Part shown: positions 35,234 through 42,797 of the stretch, one piece after another
Layout of the letters: each line of letters starts with the position of its first letter
How positions within the stretch are numbered: position 1 is the stretch's first letter
Assembly: GCF_003664595.1 (NCBI RefSeq)
Contig: NZ_QXPZ01000002.1
Coordinates: 62,001-126,000 of the forward strand
Length of the DNA: 64,000 nt
Source of the DNA: Atopobacter sp. AH10
Lineage (GTDB): Bacteria > Bacillota > Bacilli > Lactobacillales > Aerococcaceae
Reading direction: 5' to 3'
Position numbers and translations under genes: made by a program
The notes under the pieces: generated by a model
Told to the model about the DNA's origin: nothing
Seen by the model: the letters and a program-made list of their open reading frames with translations, nothing else
Database searches by the model: none

Positions 35234-36273
35234 ATGCCTTGTGACACCAATAATACGCAATCTTTTGAAATAAATCAACTTTTTTGGATAGATCCAAATG
35301 AAATTCAATTTCCGTCTACAGGGTTTAAGACCATTACAAAAGACAAGTTCGGGCATCAATTAATTTTATTGCAGGGATATGCTCCTTTCAACGAAACTAA
35401 ATGCCCTTCTTGTGGTGGAAAGAATATGATAAAGCATGGCACAAGTGTCGCTACTATCCGTCTTTTAGAAACCAATGGCTATAAAACGGCACTTCGTGCG
35501 ACTAAACAACGTGTTCTTTGCAAAAATTGCCAGCATACTTTTCTTCCTCAGCTATCTTTCATTAAAAAAGGCTGTAATATATCAGAAAATATTCGTCGTA
35601 AAATTTTGATGGAGCTAACTAAAAACATTTCCATGAAAGACCTTGCTCAACAAGTCAATGTTTCACCTTCAACGGTTGTTAGGGTGCTGGATAAAGATTT
35701 GCCTACGCCTAGGAAGCGCAAATCTTATCTCCCCCATCATTTGTCCTTTGATGAATTCAACGATAGAAAACTACACTTTCTTACGCATTATTTCCTTCAA
35801 TATCCAGAATCTGTCAGGCTTCAAGTTAAAACAGTGACTATGGATATCTATTCACCTTATATGATTTTAGTAAGCAAAGCGAATACAAAAATTATCCATT
35901 ATTTGAAGGCTTACTCAATCAGTCTCAAGTCGTTGACCAGCTATTGAGCTATTCTGACACCTTAAAGAAGGCTTATGACATTTATCAAGAAGGCCTCTTC
36001 ATTTTCAAACGATTGTCAAAATATCCGTTGGATCATTTACTTTCTTACAAACTCGAAGGAGCTCTTAGACACTTTAACAGGCCTTTAAAGACATTTAATA
36101 AGTATAAGGAATTCATTCTTAACGCCTATAGTTACTCTTATAACAACGGTAATTTAGAGGCATGGAACAATCAAATAAAAACCATCAAGAAGACCGCCTA
36201 TGGCTTTCGCAATTTCGAACACTTGAAGAAGAGATGCTTTCTAAAGATGAATCGCTTGTCAGTAGCTGTGTAA
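35234..36273 (+). pseudogene. ISL3-family transposase, internally deleted and frameshifted
   Basis: The first part (35234-35947) has a zinc-binding N-terminus (CPSCGGKN and CKNCQHTF), a helix-turn-helix (MKDLAQQVNVSPSTVVRVL) and the first catalytic Asp in VTMDIYSPYM. Near 35880-35905 the sequence jumps directly to the C-terminal catalytic part in another frame. That part is readable as YPLFEGLLNQSQVVDQLLSY, continuing to 36273 with the conserved glutamate in NLEAWNNQIK. About 80 residues of the core, including the second Asp, are missing compared with the usual 400-440 aa. The protein cannot be active. Confidence 0.85.
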
Positions 36274-36381
36274 ATCTCTCACGCACTGCTACTATTTCCA
36301 ATGAATGCTCTATCTCCATACTAACTCTAATAGGCATAGAGCTTGTTTAGGGAAAAGCAGGTGAAATACTATATGTAATAT

Positions 36382-36416
36382 AAAAAGCCACTCCCCCTAA
36401 GGAGAGTGACTTTTCC
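36382..36416. terminator. terminator-like hairpin at the right end of the IS
   Basis: AAAAG-CACTCC pairs with GGAGAGTG-CTTTT. It lies between the transposase and the right IR and may also stop thrS transcription. Confidence 0.65.
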
Positions 36417-36453
36417 TGAAAAATTTACCAACAACAAAATTTGACAAAGTGCC

Positions 36454-36461
36454 ATTCTTTT
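36454..36461. repeat. target site duplication, right (ATTCTTTT)
   Basis: Identical to 34856-34863. Confidence 0.9.
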
Positions 36462-36520
36462 CAAGCCTTAAGAGATATTGCTCGCTTTTGTCTTTTTATT
36501 CGTTAAAAAAGCACACTTGC

Positions 36521-38461
36521 TTATTTTTCAACTGGACGGCTCTTACGGGCAATATCCGCCTTGATCACTTCGATGAACTTGTCTACAGCAAGGCTCTCTG
36601 TTGCCTTGGAACCATAACGGCGAACGTTAACCGCATTATCAGCCACTTCTTGATCCCCAATAACCAATTGATAAGGCACTTTTTCCTTTTGAGCTTGACG
36701 GATCTTGTAACCCATCTTTTCATTACGATCGTCCACAGTCACACGGAAGCCTTGAGCTTGTAGTTGTTCTTTCAACTTGTAGCATGCTTTGGCATGGTGT
36801 TCTTCAGAAACAGGGATAATGACCGCTTGAATAGGAGCTAACCAAGTTGGGAAGGCTCCCTTGTATTCTTCAATCAAGAGGGCTACAAAGCGTTCCATCG
36901 TTGACACGATCCCACGGTGAATAACGACTGGACGGTGGTTATTTTCCCCATCTTCCCCAACATAAGTCACATCAAAACGTTCTGGTAAGAGGAAGTCTAA
37001 TTGAATAGTTGACAAGGTTTCTTCCATCCCTAAAGCCGTCTTCAATTGAACGTCTAATTTAGGGCCATAGAAAGCAGCTTCACCTTCTGCTTCAAAGTAG
37101 TCATAGCCTAATTCATCCATGGCTTCTTTCAACATACCTTCAGCCTTGTTCCACATGTCATCATCATCAAAATACTTGTGGGTATCTTTAGGGTCACGGT
37201 AGCTTAAACGGAATCTATAGTCCGTAATGTTGAAATCTTCATAAACATTTTTCATCAATTCAACTGTCCGTTTAAATTCATCCTTAATTTGGTCAGGACG
37301 AACAAAGACGTGGGCATCATTCAAGGTCATTTCACGAACCCGTTGCAAACCAGACAAGGCACCAGATTTTTCATAACGGTGCATCATTCCAAGTTCAGCG
37401 ATACGAATAGGTAATTCACGGTAAGAGTGAATGGCATTCTTATAAACCATCATGTGGTGTGGGCAGTTCATCGGACGGAGAACTAATAATTCCCCATCTC
37501 CCATATCCATTGGTGGGAACATGTCTTCACGATAATGATCCCAGTGACCTGAAGTCTTGTAGAGGTCAACATTAGCCATGATTGGCGTATAAACATGTTC
37601 ATATCCCATAGCGACTTCTTTATCCACGATATAACGTTCAACAATCCGACGAATAGTAGCCCCTTTTGGCAACCAGAGCGGTAAACCTGATCCTACTTCT
37701 TTCTTGTTCACAAAGAGATCGAGTTCCTTACCCAATTTACGGTGGTCACGTTCCTTAGCTTCTTCTCGACGTTTTAAATCTGCTTTCAAATCTTTTTCAT
37801 TGAAGAAAGCTGTCCCATAAACCCGTTGCATCATCTTGTTATCAGAGTTTCCTCTCCAGTATGCCCCAGCAAGGGATAAAAGTTTAAAGTTTTGAATATA
37901 GCCTGTCGATGGCACATGCCCCCCACGGCAAAGATCTGAAAATTCCCCTTGAGAATAGATCGTAATTGTTTCATCTTCTGGCAAGTCATTGATTAATTCT
38001 ACTTTGTATGGATCATCTTTAAAATGCTCCAAGGCTTCTGCCCGAGAAACTTCATGGCGAATGATAGGATAGTTTTCTTTCACAATCTTCTTCATTTCTG
38101 CTTCTACTTCAGGCAATTGAGCTTCCGTTAATTGTTCTTCCATATCTGTGTCATAATAGAAGCCATTTTCAATGGCAGGCCCTACCCCGAAATGAATGTG
38201 TGGATGCAAGCGACGCAAGGCGTGAGCAAGTAAGTGTGCGGCAGAATGGCGCAAGATATCCAAAGCTTCTGGATCATCTTTCGTAATAATTGCCACTTGA
38301 CCCCCATGAGGGATGACTTCATCCAAGCCCATCAAATGCCCATCTAATTTCCCTGAAAGAGCTTTTTTCTTCAAAGATTTGCTAATAGATAAAGCAAGAT
38401 CCCCAAAAGTTAAACCAGCTTCTACTTCTTTGACACTACCGTCTGGCAAGATAATTTCCAT
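36521..38461 (-). CDS. thrS: threonyl-tRNA synthetase
   Basis: Class II synthetase of 646 aa that charges tRNA-Thr. It has an N-terminal TGS domain, an editing domain with [11 protein letters not shown] and the distal C...H metal-like site, and the catalytic core with [11 protein letters not shown] (zinc cysteine) and [19 protein letters not shown]. The C-terminal anticodon-binding domain begins near residue 540. AGGAGGAAAAATC precedes the ATG. Expression is controlled by the T-box leader immediately upstream (38466-38790). Confidence 0.97.
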   Translation of the reverse strand: MEIILPDGSVKEVEAGLTFGDLALSISKSLKKKALSGKLDGHLMGLDEVIPHGGQVAIITKDDPEALDILRHSAAHLLAHALRRLHPHIHFGVGPAIENGFYYDTDMEEQLTEAQLPEVEAEMKKIVKENYPIIRHEVSRAEALEHFKDDPYKVELINDLPEDETITIYSQGEFSDLCRGGHVPSTGYIQNFKLLSLAGAYWRGNSDNKMMQRVYGTAFFNEKDLKADLKRREEAKERDHRKLGKELDLFVNKKEVGSGLPLWLPKGATIRRIVERYIVDKEVAMGYEHVYTPIMANVDLYKTSGHWDHYREDMFPPMDMGDGELLVLRPMNCPHHMMVYKNAIHSYRELPIRIAELGMMHRYEKSGALSGLQRVREMTLNDAHVFVRPDQIKDEFKRTVELMKNVYEDFNITDYRFRLSYRDPKDTHKYFDDDDMWNKAEGMLKEAMDELGYDYFEAEGEAAFYGPKLDVQLKTALGMEETLSTIQLDFLLPERFDVTYVGEDGENNHRPVVIHRGIVSTMERFVALLIEEYKGAFPTWLAPIQAVIIPVSEEHHAKACYKLKEQLQAQGFRVTVDDRNEKMGYKIRQAQKEKVPYQLVIGDQEVADNAVNVRRYGSKATESLAVDKFIEVIKADIARKSRPVEK

Positions 38462-38465
38462 GATT

Positions 38466-38790
38466 TTTCCTCCTCCAATAAAAAAAGCCCCATAATTGCT
38501 GGAAAATCAACAATTATGGGACGTTAAATGCTATATAACGTGGTTCCACCCAATTTCCGACGACTATAAAAAATCATCGCTCAACTCCGTAACGTGGAGA
38601 GACGCACCGAATTACTAAATAATCATCGTTCCAACGGTGTTAAAAGCAGTGGTCAAGTATTTTGGGACTTAGGATGTTACACCAACCCATCCCTCTCTAA
38701 AATAGTCTTCCAAAAGCTTATCTGCTAGTCAATATCTTACCTGATATTGACACTATCATACGACAGACATTTTCTGATGTCAATGGAAAA
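38466..38790 (-). promoter_or_regulatory. T-box riboswitch leader of thrS
   Basis: The minus strand contains the conserved T-box sequence GGGTGGAACCACG (38539-38551), the stem I landmarks AGAGAG and GGTTGGTG, and a terminator hairpin CCCATAATTG/CAATTATGGG followed by T7 (38479-38522). Uncharged tRNA-Thr is expected to stabilise the antiterminator. The specifier is probably ACC at 38651-38653, but I am not certain of the exact triplet. Confidence 0.92.
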
Positions 38791-38925
38791 ACTCAGATAA
38801 ATTTTCTTTAAATTCTTCAGTAGGTGTTTCAAAGTTAGGACAATACGTTAAAAGCAATCCTTTAAAAACCTGTCGCCTAGCTAAAACGAATCCTTTCGAA
38901 AGATTTTAGTCCACACACTAATAGT

Positions 38926-39858
38926 CTATTCCTCTGCCTGACGATAGTTAGGACCAAAAAGAGCAATAGGACGAGCGAGATACTGGATTCTTTCCATCAA
39001 CCGAGCCGCTTTCAAGGGTTCATCATCCCCCCTACTGCTCAAGCGAAAGTGTTCCTTTAGTTCTTCCATGGTTAAATTAGAAGTAAAGAAGGTCGTTTTC
39101 CTTTCCTGCATTCTATATTGTAAGATAGGCATCAGAATTTCATCCCTTGTCCAAGGTGTCATCATTTCTGCCCCAATATCATCTAAAACCAATACATCCA
39201 CGGTTTTTAAATTCTCCAATAAAGCGCCATAACCTTCCACTGTATTCATTCTTTGCTTGCATTCCACCATCAAAGAAGGTAAATGAGCTAGGGCAGATCG
39301 ATAGCCCGATAGAGAAACTTCATGAAGAAGACAGGCCAAAAGATAGGTTTTTCCTCGTCCAAAAGGGCCGTGCAAGTAAATCCCCTTCACAAATCCCCTA
39401 GCTTTTTGAAAATCTTCTGCAAATTGCGTCAAGGCATCCACGACTTCAACCCGTTCTGAACAAATATCAATACTAGATAAATGCGCTTTTTTTAATGATT
39501 CCGGCAAAAAGAGCGTTTGAACACGATCAGCAATTTTCTTTTCTTCCTCCTCCTGTATATAAGCAGGAGTTTTCTCATAGGCACACATGATCTCTCGTCC
39601 ATTGAATTGAAGGACAGGTTGCAAATGGGGACTAGCCACACGATCCCCTTGCATTCTTTTGCGATCTTCAATCATGAACTCTCTTAATTTACTCGCCCCT
39701 TTTTTGATCATCTCGTCTGTTAGGGCGGGACGATATTTGGCGATAAAATCTTGGATGGCCGGATATTGAGCCAGTTCTGCAAAAGACTTGCGGTAACGCT
39801 CTCGCCAGTCTTCACGCTGATTTAATTTTTTCTGCATGATATCATTCAGACTGTCCAT
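38926..39858 (-). CDS. dnaI: primosomal protein DnaI, helicase loader
   Basis: AAA+ ATPase of 310 aa that loads the replicative helicase at origins and restart sites. Walker A is GPFGRGKTYLLA and Walker B LVLDDIGAE; the N-terminal helical domain (residues 1-130) binds the helicase. The ATG follows GAAGGAGGATGACCTAG. The start overlaps the dnaB stop by 17 bp, so the two are translationally coupled, as usual in Firmicutes. Confidence 0.94.
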   Translation of the reverse strand: MDSLNDIMQKKLNQREDWRERYRKSFAELAQYPAIQDFIAKYRPALTDEMIKKGASKLREFMIEDRKRMQGDRVASPHLQPVLQFNGREIMCAYEKTPAYIQEEEEKKIADRVQTLFLPESLKKAHLSSIDICSERVEVVDALTQFAEDFQKARGFVKGIYLHGPFGRGKTYLLACLLHEVSLSGYRSALAHLPSLMVECKQRMNTVEGYGALLENLKTVDVLVLDDIGAEMMTPWTRDEILMPILQYRMQERKTTFFTSNLTMEELKEHFRLSSRGDDEPLKAARLMERIQYLARPIALFGPNYRQAEE

Positions 39859-41257
39859 CTAGGTCATCCTCCTTCTTTCGTAATTTTTTCTGCGCCTTAA
39901 AGAGTTTTTCACGAAGCTTAGCCTTTTCTTGATCAGTCAAAGGACTAAATTCTGGTGCTTTTTCTTCCCAGTTCGGCATTTTTTCTTGGCGTGGCTTTTT
40001 CTTTCGATACGGAGGCACTTGTTTGACTTTACTATTCTCTTTTTTACCTTTCTCTTTACGATTAGCAAGTAAAACGGCCTCTTCTGCTGTTTTAGCTCCA
40101 TTAACCGCCCAAGAATTCAAAACTGCTTGGAAAAAAGCTTTATTCAAGCGTTCATTCCCCAAATTGACCAAAATATGGTGAATACAGACATTAATGACTT
40201 CATTCGTCATCTTGGTATTTTGAATAGCTTCAGCAATTGTTCGCTGCTCAGCACTTTCCAAATTACCCCCAATCCCTTGCTTAACCTGACGATAAAATTC
40301 TCCAGGTGGCGTTTCTTTAAAGGCTTTCATTAATTCCGGAGACACCATCGATAGGATCGTTCGGTCTTCTTGACTTAAGCTTGTTTTAGTCGTCTTACTT
40401 TGATCTAATTCTTCTGGTGACTTGCCCAGACGTGCTGCAGTAATCACCTTACGTTTGGAAGCTCGTGTTTTTTCATCATAGGCTTCGACAAGCGCCCACA
40501 GCTTTTTTAATTGTACACTGGATTGTTCCTTGTCATAAGCTGCTAAAACAAAGCGTGCCAAGTCAATTTCATCCATGCCATAATAGCGATGAATGGTCGA
40601 CAAACTATGCCAAAACTCTCTCGTCAAGGCTTGTCCCGTAATATGGTAGCGACTTAAAAGACTAGTGAGCAACTCATGATCAATGTTTTTTTCCTCTTGA
40701 TGTTTTTGGAGGAAGGACATCCCTGTCAAAGCCTCATTTTTATTGGTCTTTTGCCCTGCTGTGACTGGCAAACTAAAGACCTCAGCCAAACCAGCTGTGA
40801 CATCTAACAAGTCTTGATCTAAATCAACAGAAGAGAAACGAGCTTTCAATTGGTTATAGTGGGTCGATTCCACCGTTTCATACAAGAGTGAAGATAAAAG
40901 ATCATCTTGAAAAAATGTTTCAGGATCTAAAGGGCCAATCAAATCAAACCAAAATTGCGCAAAATGGCGATCAGCATATACTTTGGCCAATCCAGCCCCT
41001 TGAATCTTCAAAGCAGCTTCTGCAAATTCACTTAAGGTCATCTTGCATTGGTTCAACCAGTAAGAAACCATTTGCGGTTGAGACTGGTAGAGATCCTCCT
41101 CGATATTTAGAGCCATAGTGGTAAAAAGCTGGCAAGCACTTGCTCCTATAAAAGGTTGATATAAAAGAGTCAGCCACTTGATTTGATTCCAATCAAACCA
41201 TTCACTTTGCTTAATTTGAATGACGGTCCTCGGTTGAAATTGAAGTGCCTTTTGCAT
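39842..41257 (-). CDS. dnaB: replication initiation and membrane attachment protein DnaB
   Basis: Firmicute DnaB (not the helicase) that works with DnaD and DnaI to load the replicative helicase. It has two DnaD-like domains (winged helix from about residue 20, and about 300-400) and a basic Lys-rich C-terminal tail. The chosen ATG at 41257 follows GAGGGGAATAAAG and gives 471 aa; the frame is open to 41359 but that part lies inside nrdR. It overlaps nrdR by 47 bp. The gene order nrdR-dnaB-dnaI is the conserved Firmicute arrangement. Confidence 0.93.
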   Translation of the reverse strand: MQKALQFQPRTVIQIKQSEWFDWNQIKWLTLLYQPFIGASACQLFTTMALNIEEDLYQSQPQMVSYWLNQCKMTLSEFAEAALKIQGAGLAKVYADRHFAQFWFDLIGPLDPETFFQDDLLSSLLYETVESTHYNQLKARFSSVDLDQDLLDVTAGLAEVFSLPVTAGQKTNKNEALTGMSFLQKHQEEKNIDHELLTSLLSRYHITGQALTREFWHSLSTIHRYYGMDEIDLARFVLAAYDKEQSSVQLKKLWALVEAYDEKTRASKRKVITAARLGKSPEELDQSKTTKTSLSQEDRTILSMVSPELMKAFKETPPGEFYRQVKQGIGGNLESAEQRTIAEAIQNTKMTNEVINVCIHHILVNLGNERLNKAFFQAVLNSWAVNGAKTAEEAVLLANRKEKGKKENSKVKQVPPYRKKKPRQEKMPNWEEKAPEFSPLTDQEKAKLREKLFKAQKKLRKKEDDLDGQSE

Positions 41258-41714
41258 CTTTATTCCCCTCTTCCATACGAGCGAGTTCTTGCATAAACAT
41301 CTTTCTGTCAGTGAATTGCCGGTAAACACTAGCAAAACGGATATAAGAAATATCATCAATCTTAGCCAAATGATCCATGACTAATTCCCCAATTTGCTCG
41401 CTTTGGACTTCACTATCGCCCTCTTGTCTTAATGTTTGCTCTACATCCTCCACTACCGCTTCTAAACTAGCCAAGGGAACTGGTCGTTTTTCAGCGGAAC
41501 GAATCAAGCCATTCAATAACTTTTGCCGATTAAATGGTTCACGAATTCCTGACCTTTTAATCACAATTAAAGGCGTCTTTTCCATCCGTTCAAATGTCGT
41601 AAAACGAAAACCACAGGCCTCACAAGACCGTCTTCTCCTAATGGTCTGTCCATCTTCGCTTTGACGACTATCGATCACTTTTGTTCCAATATGGTGACAC
41701 TTAGGACATAACAT
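41211..41714 (-). CDS. nrdR: transcriptional repressor NrdR
   Basis: ATP-cone repressor of ribonucleotide reductase genes. The 167-aa protein has an N-terminal zinc ribbon (CPKCHH...CEACGFRFTTFER) and an ATP cone (PLIVIKRSGIREPFNRQKLLNGL). It starts at an ATG after GAAGGAGGAAAAAC, overlapping the end of coaE by 14 bp. It binds NrdR boxes elsewhere in the genome; none is evident in this window. Confidence 0.96.
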   Translation of the reverse strand: MLCPKCHHIGTKVIDSRQSEDGQTIRRRRSCEACGFRFTTFERMEKTPLIVIKRSGIREPFNRQKLLNGLIRSAEKRPVPLASLEAVVEDVEQTLRQEGDSEVQSEQIGELVMDHLAKIDDISYIRFASVYRQFTDRKMFMQELARMEEGNKDAKGTSISTEDRHSN

Positions 41715-42309
41715 GTTTTTCCTCCTTCTCCTTCAACCAAGCCTCTACTTGATTTTTTGTGGAAGCTATCGTGCCCGAATTATCGATCACTCGATCAGCT
41801 CTGGCTATTTTTTCTTCAAGGGCTAACTGACTAGCAATTTTTTTCTCAGCCAAATCCTGACCAATCCCATCTCTTGCCATCAAGCGTTCCACTTCCATTG
41901 CTTTTGGAAGAGCAACCACCAAAATTTCATCCACTAAATCCTCAAAATGGGCTTCAAACAAAAGGGGGACATCAATCACAGCTAAAGTATTCCCCAGAGC
42001 TTGCAATTGGGCTAAGTCCTCTTCTATGGACTGACGAATACGAGGATGCATGAGTCGATTGAGAAAAGACAATTCATCAGCTGAAGCATACACCCGCTTA
42101 GCAATCTCTTTTCGATCAAGGTCAGCTTGCTGATCTAAAATATCTTCTCCAAAATGGCTCAGTAATGCTGCCTTTATTTCTGGATCCTCTCCCATCAATC
42201 GATGGCTAATTTCATCCGCATCGATAACTTGTATACCTTGTTCTTTGAGATAAGCTGTTACTGTACTCTTTCCACAAGCTATCCCGCCTGTTAAACCCAC
42301 TTTCCACAT
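41701..42309 (-). CDS. coaE: dephospho-CoA kinase
   Basis: Last enzyme of coenzyme A synthesis. The P-loop is GLTGGIACGKST at residues 6-17, followed by DADEISHRLM and the lid region. The start at 42309 is the family start (MWKVGLTGG), 202 aa; a longer frame to 42378 exists. No strong ribosome site is visible, so translation may be coupled to the upstream MutM-like fragment. Confidence 0.94.
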   Translation of the reverse strand: MWKVGLTGGIACGKSTVTAYLKEQGIQVIDADEISHRLMGEDPEIKAALLSHFGEDILDQQADLDRKEIAKRVYASADELSFLNRLMHPRIRQSIEEDLAQLQALGNTLAVIDVPLLFEAHFEDLVDEILVVALPKAMEVERLMARDGIGQDLAEKKIASQLALEEKIARADRVIDNSGTIASTKNQVEAWLKEKEEKHVMS

Positions 42310-42374
42310 GGAGGTCACTTTCTCTCCCTCAAGGCAAAAAGGGAAGCGCGATTGATCTATCCTTTTTTCTGTTC

Positions 42375-42797
42375 TCATAGACTAGGTGCCATCGTCCTTC
42401 CTTTTTTTAAATACTTGGGTATAGGAAGTAATATTAAATACCCATCTCGTCGATTATCTATAAAGCATAAAACTTGTTGGTCATCTAAATAGATTTGAGC
42501 AATGGTCTTCTCTTTCGGGCAAGTTTTTCCTTGCAACTTTACAGTAGAATTAGGTCGATTAATCATCACAATAGCCCAATCTTCTAGTAACAAAACAAGA
42601 TATTTCTTCCACAAAAATATATCAGAAATATGCTGAGCCATGATTTCTCGACCAAAAATCTCACTGGAAAATGGTGGGACGACACAGTAGCGCCAGAAAA
42701 GCGACACACCGACAATCTGTCTCCCCTTGATCCGCCATTTTAAATCCATGACATCCTTTTGACTTAATTTATTTTGCTTCATACCAAGTCGCCCCAT
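42375..42797 (-). CDS. degenerate MutM/Fpg N-terminal domain protein
   Basis: 140 aa (or 135 aa from an ATG at 42782) in the place where mutM normally sits, between polA and coaE. Parts of the Fpg N-terminal beta-sandwich can still be aligned: IKGRQIVGVSLFWRYCVVPP, FGREIMAQHISDIFLWKKYLVLLLED, and a final YNDxRxFG-like region read as IDNRRDGYLILL. The catalytic Pro-Glu N-terminus, the helix-two-turn-helix and the zinc finger are all missing, so it cannot be an active glycosylase. Either it is a gene remnant that keeps an open frame or it has a new binding role. It overlaps polA by 29 bp. Confidence 0.6.
   Translation of the reverse strand: MGRLGMKQNKLSQKDVMDLKWRIKGRQIVGVSLFWRYCVVPPFSSEIFGREIMAQHISDIFLWKKYLVLLLEDWAIVMINRPNSTVKLQGKTCPKEKTIAQIYLDDQQVLCFIDNRRDGYLILLPIPKYLKKGRTMAPSL

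Larger units (their letters stand above)
34864..36453 (+). mobile_element. ISL3-family insertion sequence, 1590 bp, with deleted transposase
   Basis: The element starts with GGCTCTATACTTTTTGTTGT and the other end reads, reverse complemented, GGCACTTTGTCAAATTTTGT; both continue into TTGTTGG. It is flanked by perfect 8-bp duplications ATTCTTTT. It carries a foldable non-coding segment (34866-35171), an RBS-blocking hairpin (35182-35233), a broken ISL3 transposase and an internal terminator-like hairpin. Perfect duplications mean a fairly recent insertion. The transposase defect arose later or the element moved with help from an intact copy. Confidence 0.88.
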
